A DNA stretch of 64,000 nt from Labedella endophytica (GCF_003990045.1 NZ_RZGZ01000001.1:682001-746000); one strand, 5' to 3'; shown: positions 1 through 11,033, counted from the stretch's first letter. The notes: generated from the letters alone by a model not told the origin. Made by a program: numbers and translations.

Positions 1-820
1 CCGTCGTGCCGTAGAAGCGGGAGTCCGGGTGCGTGGGAGGCGGCATGGGGACGCCGGCCTCGGGCTCGGCCAGGTAGGAGAATTTGCCCTTGCCGTCCGG
101 TGTCGGGCCGCTCGCCCAGGAGCCCTCGGCCGCCGCTGCGCCATCCGAGAAATTGATGTACTGGTACGACACGTCGCGCTCCTCGTGCTTCAGGGGGAAG
201 TTGCTCGGAACGGGGAAGTCCTCGATGCCTTCGGCCCGCAGTTCCGCCGCGGCCGCCATCCACTGGTTCTGGTGCATCGTGTCCCGCGCCAGAAGGAACG
301 AGAGCAGATCCCGCACGCCGTGGTCGTCGGTCATGTGGTAGAGCCGGGCGACCTGGACCCGCCCCTGCATCTCGGCGTTGGCGTTCGCGGTGAAGTCGGC
401 GAGGAGGTTTCCGCTCGCCGTGATGTAGCTGCCCTGCCACGGGTTGCCCATGCTGTCGACGGGACGCGCTCCTGCACCCGCGACGATTCCCTGCTGGATG
501 TCGGTGCCGCCGATGACGGCGGCGACCGTCGGATCCGCCTGGACGGCATCGTCGGTGATCCCAAGGGGCGACTTCTCGAGGAGCTGGGCGATCATGACCG
601 CGAGCATCTCGACGTGCCCCATCTCCTCCGCGCCGATGCCGAAGACCAGGTCGCGGTACTTGCCGGGGATGTGCATGTTCCAGGCTTGGAACTGGTACTG
701 CATGGCGACGGTGATCTCGCCGTACTGACCGCCGAGGACCTCCTGGAGCTTGCGGGCGTACACAGCGTCCGGTCGTTCGGGCGTTGCGGCGTGTTGCAAC
801 TCTTGTCGGTGGAAGAACAT
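1..820 (-). CDS. Manganese catalase, 3' end cut by window edge
   Basis: Dimanganese catalase that disproportionates hydrogen peroxide in the cytoplasm. The minus-strand reading begins MFFHRQELQHAATP and continues without a stop to base 1. A ferritin-like four-helix core is visible: YGEITVAMQYQFQAWN, then AEEMGHVEML (E-x2-H metal-ligand pattern), then ARDTMHQNQWMAAAAE. About 273 codons are present; the family is usually close to 290-300 residues, so only a short C-terminal tail is missing. The ATG at 820-818 is chosen because GGAG lies about 8 bases upstream (GAAGGAGTGAACG). The gene runs off the window, so what follows it is unknown. Family assignment is confident. A stress role is inferred from the family and from the nearby CsbD gene, not shown. 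Confidence 0.92.
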   Translation of the reverse strand, partial: MFFHRQELQHAATPERPDAVYARKLQEVLGGQYGEITVAMQYQFQAWNMHIPGKYRDLVFGIGAEEMGHVEMLAVMIAQLLEKSPLGITDDAVQADPTVAAVIGGTDIQQGIVAGAGARPVDSMGNPWQGSYITASGNLLADFTANANAEMQGRVQVARLYHMTDDHGVRDLLSFLLARDTMHQNQWMAAAAELRAEGIEDFPVPSNFPLKHEERDVSYQYINFSDGAAAAEGSWASGPTPDGKGKFSYLAEPEAGVPMPPPTHPDSRFYGTT

Positions 821-964
821 CGTTCACTCCTTCACCATCGTGCTGCCGTTCGACGGCGGTCGTCGATCCTGCGCGACGGTCCGACCAGTCAATTCCTCAC
901 CTGCGATCTCTCGCGCGTGCTGGACATCGTGCGCGAGCGGCGCTCATAATGCGACGCCGGCGCC

Positions 965-995
965 GTGCCCGCCGCGGATGAGAGGCGGCGGGCAC
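965..995 (-). terminator. Hairpin behind the L36 paralogue
   Basis: Perfect 11-bp inverted repeat GTGCCCGCCGC / GCGGCGGGCAC (965-975 and 985-995) with a 9-base loop, starting ten bases after the stop of the minus-strand L36 gene. There is no clear T-run, so termination strength is uncertain. Confidence 0.6.
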
Positions 996-1004
996 GACAT
1001 CACG

Positions 1005-1127
1005 TCAGCCCTGGCGCGCTTTGAAGCGCGGGTTGAGCTTATTGATGACGAACACGCGTCCGCGGCGGCGGACCACCTGGGCACCGGGCATCTTCTTGAG
1101 CGACTGGATCGAATTGCGGACCTTCAT
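1005..1127 (-). CDS. rpmJ: Zinc-independent ribosomal protein bL36 paralogue (C-minus type)
   Basis: A 40-residue protein, [16 protein letters not shown] then [23 protein letters not shown]. It matches bL36 but has no cysteine, whereas the standard form carries a Cys/His zinc ribbon. In many bacteria this C-minus copy replaces the zinc form of 50S protein L36 under zinc starvation and is repressed by Zur. The start at 1127 has a strong AGGAGG site (AAAGGAGGAACGGCC). It is divergent from the CobW-like gene at 1175 with only 47 bases between them, and those bases hold a Zur-box-like palindrome. Identity is confident; Zur control is inferred from the palindrome and the family. Confidence 0.93.
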   Translation of the reverse strand: MKVRNSIQSLKKMPGAQVVRRRGRVFVINKLNPRFKARQG

Positions 1128-1143
1128 GGCCGTTCCTCCTTTA

Positions 1144-1160
1144 TTGATAACCGTTCTCGT
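1144..1160. promoter_or_regulatory. Zur-box-like palindrome shared by divergent genes
   Basis: TTGATAACCGTTCTCGT fits the general actinobacterial Zur pattern TTGAnAA-n3-TTnTC; its core is GATAAC-C-GTTCTC with one mismatch. It lies inside the 47-base gap between the C-minus L36 gene (minus) and the CobW-like gene (plus). It sits just upstream of a -10-like TAGAGT (1162-1167) for the plus gene, so a bound repressor would block both promoters. Both flanking families are classic Zur targets. Binding itself is inferred. Confidence 0.65.
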
Positions 1161-1174
1161 TTAGAGTAGACCCC

Positions 1175-2257
1175 ATGGAACATCTCGAGAACGACGTCGA
1201 CCGGATCCGATCGCGATCGGGCGTGGCTGTCACGCTCGTCAGTTCGTCGGACATGGTGCGGGCGAGTGAGGTCGCCGCTGCGTTCGCCGGGGTGCGACCG
1301 TCGGCTCCCGGCCGGCGCGTCGAGACCGACGACGAGGACAGCGGTGACTTCGCGCTGCAGCTCGCCGAATCGGTGTGCGAGAGCGCCGATGCCGGGTTGC
1401 GGGGCGAGACCGTCGTCGTGCTCGAGCCGCGGGCGGATGTCATGGAGATCGCGCTCGTGTGCGAGTTCGTGATGACCCGTCGGCACCCCGACGAGGTTCC
1501 CGTCGTGACGCGCGAGGTGATCGCCGTCTCGAGCATCCGCGAGATCCTCGACCGATTCCTCGACGGGGCCGCCGGACAGCAGATGGACGACGCGGTCGAC
1601 GAGTCGGCCGAACGCCTCGCCGCCCGCCTCGAGTTCGCCTCGACGATCGTGCTGACCGATCTGGAGGACGCCCCGGGCGACGCTCGTGCCTCCCTCGCCC
1701 TCGCCCTGGCGCAGCGCCTCAACCCGGGGGCGCTCGTGATCGGGCCGGGAGGCGTCGCGTCACTGCGGCGGGCGCCCCTCCGCCGCACGGAGACCCGCGC
1801 TCACCGGATCGGGGCGAACATGGGCTGGCAGCTCGCGCTCGCCGCGGACGACGAGCCCTCGTCGGGCCTGATCGGCGCGACGGTCTTCCGCGACCCGCGG
1901 CCGTTCCATCCCGGCCGACTCGCGAAGGTCGTGGCCACCGAGCTCACGCCCGATCGGGTGGGACGCATACTCCGCTCGAAGGGACTCGTGCGCCTCGCGA
2001 CACGAGCCGACCAGGTCGGTTCCTGGTCGAGCGCCGGAGACCTCCTGAGCCTCGACCCCACGGGCATGTCGAGCTGGGACGCGGATTCTCCTCCGGGCCA
2101 GGAGATCGTGTTCTTCGGGCACCACCTCGAGAGCGATCGCCTCGTCGACGTGCTCGGTCGGTGTCTCCTCGCCCCGGACGAGTTGCTCGCCGGCCCGATG
2201 GAATGGCAGACATACGCCGATCCCTTCCCGCGCTGGGAGGCCGGCCACCGGCACTAG
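1175..2257 (+). CDS. CobW/COG0523-like protein with degenerate GTPase domain
   Basis: 360 residues. The C-terminal half is a recognisable CobW C-terminal domain: FRDPRPFHPGRLAKVV, GRILRSKGLVRLATR, QEIVFFG, then LLAPDEL and a DPFPRW end. The N-terminal half keeps the length of the COG0523 GTPase, but the P-loop (usually G-x4-GKT/S) is replaced by VTLVSSSDMVRASEV. No CxCC metal motif and no NKxD are visible; TDLED stands where NKxD is expected. It is therefore probably not a GTPase, though it may still handle zinc or bind a client. TAGAGT followed by seven bases and ATG, with no Shine-Dalgarno site, suggests a leaderless transcript. Co-regulation with the C-minus L36 gene under Zur is inferred. 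Confidence 0.8.
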   Translation: MEHLENDVDRIRSRSGVAVTLVSSSDMVRASEVAAAFAGVRPSAPGRRVETDDEDSGDFALQLAESVCESADAGLRGETVVVLEPRADVMEIALVCEFVMTRRHPDEVPVVTREVIAVSSIREILDRFLDGAAGQQMDDAVDESAERLAARLEFASTIVLTDLEDAPGDARASLALALAQRLNPGALVIGPGGVASLRRAPLRRTETRAHRIGANMGWQLALAADDEPSSGLIGATVFRDPRPFHPGRLAKVVATELTPDRVGRILRSKGLVRLATRADQVGSWSSAGDLLSLDPTGMSSWDADSPPGQEIVFFGHHLESDRLVDVLGRCLLAPDELLAGPMEWQTYADPFPRWEAGHRH

Positions 2258-2363
2258 ATCGACGCCGCCCATACCCCACGTCGGGGGAGGACGCGAGCCC
2301 GAGACGACGCAGACGCGTCCGCGTACCGTTCACGGACCAACACCCGCCAACGAAGGAGTGACC

Positions 2364-2534
2364 ATGGGGCTCGACGACAAGATCAAGAACGCGGCGCAGG
2401 ACGTGTCCGGCAAGGCGAAGGAGACCGCCGGCAAGCACGGCGACGACGAGAAGCTGCAGCGCGAGGGTGAAGGCGACCAGAAGAAGGCCAGCCTCAAGAA
2501 CGCGGGCGAGAACGTCAAGGACGCCTTCAAGTAA
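2364..2534 (+). CDS. CsbD family stress-response protein
   Basis: A 56-residue, very charged protein, MGLDDKIKNAAQDVSGKAKE then TAGKHGDDEKLQREGEGDQKK, matching the CsbD family of small hydrophilic proteins often induced by general stress or stationary phase. Molecular function is unknown for the family. A clear site (GAAGGAG, 2353-2359) precedes the ATG. It stands alone: a GC-rich hairpin at 2565-2589 follows the stop and the next gene has its own ribosome-binding site. Confidence 0.9.
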   Translation: MGLDDKIKNAAQDVSGKAKETAGKHGDDEKLQREGEGDQKKASLKNAGENVKDAFK

Positions 2535-2564
2535 CCACGCGGCGACGTCGCCACGTGACGAGAC

Positions 2565-2589
2565 GGCCCGGTCGGATATCGGCCGGGCC
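2565..2589 (+). terminator. Hairpin after CsbD gene
   Basis: GGCCCGG (2565-2571) pairs with CCGGGCC (2583-2589) across an 11-base loop, 30 bases behind the CsbD stop. Stem of seven G/C pairs, short T-rich stretch only. Moderate support. Confidence 0.45.
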
Positions 2590-2694
2590 TACCATTCGTC
2601 CATCGCGATCGGTCGCGTCATACATCGGGTTCTGTGATTTCGCACCGTCGGACTTCGCCGGGGGTCGGAGCCTACGGATGGGAAGGAGCCGAAA

Positions 2695-3252
2695 ATGGCC
2701 CAGAGCAACGCGCACAAGAGACAGATCCTGGATCTCGACGCCGCAATCAGTTCAGACGAGTACTCATCCTTCTCCGCGATAACCCGAACGGCTGACGGGA
2801 GTGTCTTACGTGGCTGGTATGCGCGTCTGTTGACGGCGCTCGCACTGGCGACCGGCGGGGAACCTGTCGTGTTCGCACGCGGCCGGAATGAGGAAGAGCA
2901 CGGAACGGCCAACATCGTCGTGTTCACGGAAAGCGTGCTCGCTGTGGCCGACGTGGACGATACGACGTCGGATGACGGGGCACCTACCGTGCGCTTCATC
3001 CCGCGCAGTGCCATACGGTCGCTCAGGTTCACGGCCAGCGACAGGTCCGACGACGAACGAGCAGAGCGCTACACCTGGCCGGGCACGCTCTCCATCGAGC
3101 TGGCTTACGACGGTCTCGACGAGCTGATCGCACTGAGTGGCTCGGCGACGGAGCAGTTCGCCGTCAATCAGCCTGCCTCGATATGGCGTCTGCTCGAGGG
3201 CCTTCAGGCGGATCTGCTCACAGGTTCGTCGAAAGAGGGACGGATGGGCTGA
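2695..3252 (+). CDS. Hypothetical protein
   Basis: 185 residues, not recognised. It starts MAQSNAHKRQILDLDAA and reads as a soluble alpha/beta protein, with no signal peptide or membrane segment. A central stretch NIVVFTESVLAVADVDD followed by VRFIPRSAIRSLRFTAS resembles the beta strands of PH-like sheets, but this is only an impression. GAAGGAG lies about seven bases ahead of the ATG, so the start is well supported. It converges with the lipoprotein gene at 3330. Base composition is slightly less GC-rich and more varied than its neighbours. Confidence 0.7.
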   Translation: MAQSNAHKRQILDLDAAISSDEYSSFSAITRTADGSVLRGWYARLLTALALATGGEPVVFARGRNEEEHGTANIVVFTESVLAVADVDDTTSDDGAPTVRFIPRSAIRSLRFTASDRSDDERAERYTWPGTLSIELAYDGLDELIALSGSATEQFAVNQPASIWRLLEGLQADLLTGSSKEGRMG

Positions 3253-3329
3253 CCCAGCGGTCGTCGTCCTCGTGTGCCCACCATCGGGGGAGTGCTCGCG
3301 CGCCACGAGCGCCGGATGAGTCCGGTCGA

Positions 3330-4112
3330 TCAGCCGCCGAACTCGCCGGAGAGGATGATGGGCGTCTGGTTCCTGTTGCATTCGGCGCTGACCGTGTCGG
3401 CCGCGGTGTGCGCCTCGTCAGTGAGAGCCATGCCGACGGTGCGGTCGGGAGCGCTCGCTTCGGCCGCCACCGTCGCGATCGCCTCCGCGATCGATGGCGA
3501 GGCGGTCTCGGCGAGGGCGGTCAGATCGGCGACGGCGCCGTCGACGCGGCTCGTCCACTCGTCCTCCTCGAACGCGTCGTAGAGGGTGTAGCCCTGGTCG
3601 GCGTTCATGAGGGCGCTCTCCGCGTCGGCGAATGCTGCGCAGTCCTCCGTGAGGGCGTCGTCGTACACGAACGGAGCGCTCGAGAACGTCGGCGTCGCGA
3701 CCCAGTCGATGTCGTCAGGCAGGTAGACGAACAATCCCGAACCGGAGCCGGAGGGGAGGGGCCAGGTCATCTCGTTCGTGCTTCCGCAGTCGCCGACGAG
3801 CATGCCGCCGGTCATGTCGTTCGTGAGCTCGACGGAGAAGCGGATGTCGCCCGCGCATTCGAACGCGATCGTCACCGACTGCGTGCCGGCGGGGGCAGCC
3901 AGAGGGGCGCCGTCGATCGGTCCGGTCCCCGTGATCGGCTCCCCGACGACGACGGTGGGGGTCGCCGACGGCTCGGGCGTCGCGGTCGCGCTCCCGGGGG
4001 TGGCGGACGAGGTGCCGGCCACGCACCCGGTGAGGGAGGCCGCGACGATGGCGAACGCGAGCGGGACGAGCCCTGCCCGTCGTCCGATGTTCCGCTGAGT
4101 GCCCACGGCCAT
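3330..4112 (-). CDS. Secreted lipoprotein of unknown function
   Basis: 260 residues. The N-terminus has a positively charged start (MAVGTQRNIGRRAG), a hydrophobic stretch and the lipobox ASLTGC, so it should be lipidated at that cysteine and anchored outside the membrane. A Ser/Thr/Pro-rich linker (SATPGSATATPEPSATPTVV) follows. The globular part has several cysteines (FECAGD, VGDCGST, TEDCAAF, AECNRN) that could form disulfides outside the cell. The start at 4112 is chosen for GAGGGAG just upstream and for the signal peptide; the open frame extends much further upstream only because it is antisense to dgdA. No function recognised. Confidence 0.8.
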   Translation of the reverse strand: MAVGTQRNIGRRAGLVPLAFAIVAASLTGCVAGTSSATPGSATATPEPSATPTVVVGEPITGTGPIDGAPLAAPAGTQSVTIAFECAGDIRFSVELTNDMTGGMLVGDCGSTNEMTWPLPSGSGSGLFVYLPDDIDWVATPTFSSAPFVYDDALTEDCAAFADAESALMNADQGYTLYDAFEEDEWTSRVDGAVADLTALAETASPSIAEAIATVAAEASAPDRTVGMALTDEAHTAADTVSAECNRNQTPIILSGEFGG

Positions 4113-4193
4113 GCTGTTCTCCCTCGACGTCCTGTCGAGATGTCTACCAGCCGGAGGGCGTCTTGCGCAGCGTCGTCGGTCACATCGTGATGA

Positions 4194-5696
<1,503 letters not shown>

Positions 5697-5725
5697 ACAT
5701 GCGCACACCGATGGGTGCGGCGACG

Positions 5726-6193
5726 TCAGATCGCGCGTGCTCGGGTCCGGGAGGGGGAGTCGGCCTTGATGAGCACCATGGGGAATCGCGAGACGAGCCG
5801 GCCGAGGCCCGGCAGGGTCAGGAGGGTGCGTCGCATGAAGGCCTCGTAGGCCGCGAGATCCCGCGTCGCCACGACCACCTCGAAATCCGGGGAGCCGAAC
5901 ATCCGGCGGGCCTCGATCACCTCACGGTGGGACGTCAGCTCCGTCTCGAAGCGGGTCGTCGTATCGGGCGACTGGTCGGCGAGTTCGATACTCACGAGCA
6001 CCTCGAACCCGCGTTCCACGGCGGACGGCGCGAAGTCGGCGTGATAGCCGGTGATCACGCCCTCCTCCTCGAGGCGCCGGACGCGCCGCAGGCAGGGCGA
6101 CGGCGTGAGCCCGACGGCGGCCGCCAGTTCGAGGTTCGACTGGCGACAATCCCGCCGCAGTTGGTCGATTATTGCGCGATCGATGGCGTCCAC
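5726..6193 (-). CDS. Lrp/AsnC family transcriptional regulator
   Basis: 155 residues. N-terminal winged helix-turn-helix: AIIDQLRRDCRQSNLELAAA then LTPSPCLRRVRRLEEEGVI. C-terminal RAM (alpha/beta sandwich) ligand-binding domain from about residue 65. Such proteins sense amino acids and control transport or catabolic genes, so it may regulate the adjacent dgdA or the divergent esterase/antiporter genes; this is context only. The start is GTG 6193, giving the usual VDAIDRAIID opening. CAGACT followed by CGATCC sits directly before it, the spacing of a leaderless promoter. A TTG at 6241 is a less likely start. Confidence 0.88.
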   Translation of the reverse strand: MDAIDRAIIDQLRRDCRQSNLELAAAVGLTPSPCLRRVRRLEEEGVITGYHADFAPSAVERGFEVLVSIELADQSPDTTTRFETELTSHREVIEARRMFGSPDFEVVVATRDLAAYEAFMRRTLLTLPGLGRLVSRFPMVLIKADSPSRTRARAI

Positions 6194-6282
6194 GGATCGA
6201 GTCTGCCGCCACTGCCGCGCGAGACGGCCCGTTTCATCCAATCGCCATCGACTCGAAACGGGACCGAAACGATGGCCGGGCG

Positions 6283-7266
<984 letters not shown>

Positions 7267-7415
7267 CGCTCTCCGGCCACCCGGCCGAGCCGACGCGGGC
7301 CCACGATCCGCACCTCTGCGTTCCGCACCGCCGCACCACTGCGTCACCGATCCATCGAAAGCCGCTCCATCCATGCACTGAACCCACATCCCTTCGAACC
7401 AGGAGTCGATCAGCC

Positions 7416-8987
7416 ATGACGCTCAAGCCCGCACGACGCACCACACGCGCCGAACACGACCTCCCGCCGGCGGAACCGGCCGTCCCGATCGGCGGACCCG
7501 AGGGCGGTGGTTCCGCTTCCCGGCTCGACTTCCGCATCGGGATCGCGGGCGCATTCATCGCCCCCGGGATCTTCCTCGCCGGAGTAGTCGCGTTCTTCGT
7601 GGTCTTCGGGGTGTTCGACATGAACGCCCTCACCGCCTCCGGCCTGGCCGGCATCCTCGTCGCCGGTCTGTTCGCCCGCTCCTACTCGCGTTTCTGGGAG
7701 CACATCATCGCCGGGGTCTCGTCGCGGAACTCGGTCTCCCTGCTCCTGATCCTCCTCGTCGTCAGCATGGTGGCCGCCATGATCACCCAGTCGGACGTTG
7801 CCGGCGGTTTCGTGTGGCTTGCCGGTCAGATCGGGATCGGCGGCGGTCTGTTCGCCGCGGTGACGTTCGTCCTGACGTGCGTCATCTCGATGTCGACGGG
7901 AACGTCGTTCGGCACGATGTTCACAGCGTTCCCGATCTTCTATCCCGCCGGTGTCCTGCTCGGCGCCGATCCGGTGCTCCTCGCCGGTGCGATTCTGTCG
8001 GGAGCGATCTTCGGTGACAACCTCGCGCCGATCTCCGACTCCACGATCGTCTCGGCCTCGACGCAGCGCTACCGCCGGAGGGAGGGCATCGCCGAGATCG
8101 GCGGAGTCGTCCGGTCTCGCGCCCCCTACGCTCTCGTGGCGGCCGGCATCAGCGCGATACTGTTCCTCGTCTTCGGGCTCGTCCTGTCCGGGGGCGGCGC
8201 GTCGGGCGCGGTCGCCGGCGCGGACGGCGACCCGCTGAGCCTCGTCATGGTCGTCCCGGTCGTGCTGCTCCTGGGCGTGGCGTTCTGGAAGCGCGACATC
8301 TTCCTGGCGGCGACTGTCGGCCTCCTGTCCGGCATCGTCATCGGACTGGTGACCGGGCTGATGACCCCGCCGGACATCATCTCCGTGGGCGAGGACGGCG
8401 CCCCCGGCGGCCTTCTCGTCGCCGGTGTCGGCGACATGCTGCCGCTCGTCGGGCTCGCCATCGTCATCTTCGCCATCGTGGGCATCCTTCAGGGGGCCGG
8501 CGTCTTCGACCTCGTCGTCGACCTCGTCGAACGCTCCGAGCAGTCGGCCGGTCCCGTGAAGTCCGAGCTGGTGATGGGGATCGGTGCGGCCACGTCCGCC
8601 GCGCTCTTCGCGGGCGTCAACAGTCCCTCGATGCTGATGTTCGGACCGGTCGCGGACAAGCTCGGTGCGAAGGCCCAGCTCCACCCGTACCGGCGCGCGA
8701 ACATCATGGACGGCTTCACCCTCGGCATCGGAGCGGTCGTCCCGGTGGCGAGCGTCTTCCTCCTCATCGCGAGCCAGTTGACGCAGGGTTACGGCGAGGG
8801 CGTGCCCGTGCTGTCGGCGTTCTCGATCTTCACGACGTCGTTCTACCCGCTCCTACTCACGGCCGTGATGCTCGTGGCCGTCCTGACCGGGTGGGGCCGC
8901 CGTTTCGAAGGGGAGGGCGGGGTGGCTGTTCGTCAGCGACCCGCGGTCGCCGAACCCCCGGCCCCGGTCTCGCCGCCGGCGCCCTGA
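7416..8987 (+). CDS. NhaC-type Na+/H+ antiporter family transporter
   Basis: 523 residues with about eleven to twelve membrane segments. Family blocks are visible: ISMSTGTSFGTMFTAFP, LAGAILSGAIFGDNLAPISD and FAGVNSPSMLMFGPVADKLG. Members exchange Na+ with protons or with organic acids, and some NhaC relatives carry amino acids. Given dgdA and an Lrp regulator next door, an amino-acid or keto-acid related role is possible but unproven. AGGAG (7401-7405) precedes the ATG. The tail after the last helix is a Pro/Ala-rich extension. It converges with the polyphosphate kinase gene across a strong hairpin. Confidence 0.85.
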   Translation: MTLKPARRTTRAEHDLPPAEPAVPIGGPEGGGSASRLDFRIGIAGAFIAPGIFLAGVVAFFVVFGVFDMNALTASGLAGILVAGLFARSYSRFWEHIIAGVSSRNSVSLLLILLVVSMVAAMITQSDVAGGFVWLAGQIGIGGGLFAAVTFVLTCVISMSTGTSFGTMFTAFPIFYPAGVLLGADPVLLAGAILSGAIFGDNLAPISDSTIVSASTQRYRRREGIAEIGGVVRSRAPYALVAAGISAILFLVFGLVLSGGGASGAVAGADGDPLSLVMVVPVVLLLGVAFWKRDIFLAATVGLLSGIVIGLVTGLMTPPDIISVGEDGAPGGLLVAGVGDMLPLVGLAIVIFAIVGILQGAGVFDLVVDLVERSEQSAGPVKSELVMGIGAATSAALFAGVNSPSMLMFGPVADKLGAKAQLHPYRRANIMDGFTLGIGAVVPVASVFLLIASQLTQGYGEGVPVLSAFSIFTTSFYPLLLTAVMLVAVLTGWGRRFEGEGGVAVRQRPAVAEPPAPVSPPAP

Positions 8988-9002
8988 CAAGGGGTCACCA
9001 CT

Positions 9003-9034
9003 GCCGCCGCCTCCCTGTCGTGGGAGGCGGCGGC
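9003..9034. terminator. Bidirectional hairpin between antiporter and PPK2
   Basis: Perfect 13-bp inverted repeat (9003-9015 and 9022-9034, GCCGCCGCCTCCC type) with a 6-base loop between two convergent stops. Likely terminates both transcripts. Confidence 0.7.
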
Positions 9035-9051
9035 GCGGTCGTGTCGTCGAC

Positions 9052-9879
9052 CTACAGCGACGCCGCGTGATTCGGGACGAAGCGGTGCTCCTCGATCGGC
9101 GGTCGCTCCGCGTCGGACGCCGCGGGACGCTCGGGGAAGTGCACCTCGTCCGGATCGAGCGTGTCGTACGGGACCTGACTGAGCAGGTGATTGATCGTGT
9201 TGATCCGTGCGGCCTTCTTGTCGTCGCTGTCGATCGACCACCACGGCGCGTACTCGTGATCGGTGACGTCGAACATGGCGTCCTTGGCGCGGGAGTAGTC
9301 CTCCCACTTCGTGATCGACAGGAGGTCGGTGTCGGAGAGCTTCCACCGTCGCATCGGGTCGTTCAGACGCGAACGGAACCGCTTCTCCTGCTCGGTGTCG
9401 GAGACGGAGTACCAGTACTTCAGCAGGATGATGCCGTCGTCGACGAGCATCTTCTCGAGCACGGGCACCTGGTCGAGGAAACGCTCGTACTCCTCGTCGG
9501 TGGAGTAGCCCATGACACGCTCGACGCCCGCGCGGTTGTACCAGGAGCGGTCCATGAGCACGATCTCGCCCTTCGTGGGCAGTCGCTCGATGTAGCGCTG
9601 GAAGTACCACTGGCCCTTCTCGCGCTCCGACGGCTGCGGGAGGGCGACGACGCGAGCCGTGCGCGGGTTGAGGTACTGCATGACGCGCTTGATCGCGCCG
9701 CCCTTGCCCGCAGCGTCACGGCCCTCGAAGATCACGAGGACGCGAGCACCGGACGCCGTGATCCACTGCTGCATGCTCACGAGCTCGATCTGCAGGCGGC
9801 GGAGTTCCTTCTCGTACTTCTTCTTGTACGCGCGCTTCTGCTTCTTGGCGGACTTCTTACCGGACTTCTTGTCGGACAT
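9052..9879 (-). CDS. ppk2: Polyphosphate kinase 2
   Basis: 275 residues. PPK2 transfers phosphate between polyphosphate and nucleoside phosphates. Walker A GRDAAGKGGAIKR, then NPRTARVVALPQPSEREKGQ, the lid/Walker B block MDRSWYNRAGVERVMG and YWYSVSDTEQEKRFRSR fit one-domain class I enzymes. A lysine-rich start (MSDKKSGKKSAKKQKRAYKK) is typical of actinobacterial copies. The ATG at 9879 has AAGGA upstream. It stands just downstream of the lipid kinase and glucose-6-phosphate dehydrogenase genes on the same strand, and may be co-transcribed with them. Confidence 0.92.
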   Translation of the reverse strand: MSDKKSGKKSAKKQKRAYKKKYEKELRRLQIELVSMQQWITASGARVLVIFEGRDAAGKGGAIKRVMQYLNPRTARVVALPQPSEREKGQWYFQRYIERLPTKGEIVLMDRSWYNRAGVERVMGYSTDEEYERFLDQVPVLEKMLVDDGIILLKYWYSVSDTEQEKRFRSRLNDPMRRWKLSDTDLLSITKWEDYSRAKDAMFDVTDHEYAPWWSIDSDDKKAARINTINHLLSQVPYDTLDPDEVHFPERPAASDAERPPIEEHRFVPNHAASL

Positions 9880-9959
9880 GGGTTTCCTTCTGCTGGAGGG
9901 AGAACGAGAGGCCGCCGAGGGCGGCGACGGTCGGTGTTGCGGTTGAGGGGGATGCCTGC

Positions 9960-10937
9960 TCAGCGCGGCTGAGGGACGCGCACGAGCAGGGAACCCGGGT
10001 CGATCCACGCATTGAATGCGGAGGCCTTCCCGAACCCGTCCCCGTCGAGTTCGATCTCCTCCGGCCGCGAGACGCGAGCGACGAATCTCGTGCCCGTCTC
10101 GTAGCGCAGATCTCCGTCGTCATCGGTGTCACCGGTGATCCTGCGGCCCACGGCGGTGCGGCGGAGGATCCCGTTGATCCAGGCGACCTTGAACCACACG
10201 CGGATCCAGCCGAGGAACCCGCCCGGTCGCATCAGGAGGAGGTCGAAGAGACCGTCGTCCACGACGGCGTCGGGCATCAGGAGGATGTTCGCCGGGAGCG
10301 ACCCGCAGTTGCCGATGATGACGGTGTGCACCGTCGCGCGCTTCGGCACCCCGTCGTCGAGCTGGAATCGCAGGTGCAATTCGTTCCGATCCCGCAGCGA
10401 GGCGACGACGGCCTTGATGTACGCGGCCCAGCCCGCCTTCTTCTTGAGGTCCTCGTCCGTGTTGTCGATCATCTTCGCGTCGAGACCCATGCCGGCCATC
10501 ACGACGAACACGTGACGCGAGCGCGTCCGGTCCTCGCGCTCGATGTCGATGACGCCGAGGTCGATCGCGCGATCGGTCCCCGTGAAGGCCGCCCGCACCG
10601 AGTCCGGCATGTCGTCGAGCGTGAGATCGAGATTGCGGGCGAGCAGGTTGCCCGTTCCGGAGGGGAGCAGGGCGACGCTCACCCCGGTCCCACGGGCCGC
10701 CTCGGCCACCGCGCGCACGGTGCCGTCTCCGCCGGCGGCGAAGATCAGGTCGGCTCCGTCGGCGATCGCACGCTGCGTGACGCCTTGGCCGACGTCCTCG
10801 ACCGAGGTCTCGTACCAGCGGGGTTCGCCCCACCCGGCGGCGTCCGACTGTGACGTGACGGAGTCCCGGAGCGCATCGAGATCGACCTTGGTCGGGTTGT
10901 AGACGACGGCGGCTGTTCGGAGATCCGGACTGCTCAT
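9960..10937 (-). CDS. Diacylglycerol/lipid kinase family protein
   Basis: 325 residues of the DAGK catalytic-domain family. It shows the nucleotide motifs VVYNPTK, AAGGDGTVRAVAEA and LPSGTGNLLARNL in the first 130 residues. A C-terminal beta-sandwich follows, with VIIGNCGSLPANILLMPDA then DDGLFDLLLM. Family members phosphorylate diacylglycerol, sphingoid bases or related lipids at the membrane; the substrate here is not known. The start is uncertain: ATG 10937 opens MSSPDLRTAAVVYNP as in relatives, while an in-frame GTG at 10970 lacks a ribosome-binding site. Confidence 0.88.
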   Translation of the reverse strand: MSSPDLRTAAVVYNPTKVDLDALRDSVTSQSDAAGWGEPRWYETSVEDVGQGVTQRAIADGADLIFAAGGDGTVRAVAEAARGTGVSVALLPSGTGNLLARNLDLTLDDMPDSVRAAFTGTDRAIDLGVIDIEREDRTRSRHVFVVMAGMGLDAKMIDNTDEDLKKKAGWAAYIKAVVASLRDRNELHLRFQLDDGVPKRATVHTVIIGNCGSLPANILLMPDAVVDDGLFDLLLMRPGGFLGWIRVWFKVAWINGILRRTAVGRRITGDTDDDGDLRYETGTRFVARVSRPEEIELDGDGFGKASAFNAWIDPGSLLVRVPQPR

Positions 10938-11033
10938 AGGCGTGGCTCGCTTCCGCTCGACGATCTCCACCCGGGATCGGGCCGAGCCTCAGAGGCTACG
11001 CCCGATCGTCCCGGCTCTCGCGGGCTTGCGTTC

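Noticed and set aside
29-949. Several plus-strand open frames across the first kilobase
   Set aside because: They are antisense shadows of the manganese catalase, whose conserved minus-strand reading has family motifs and a good ribosome-binding site.
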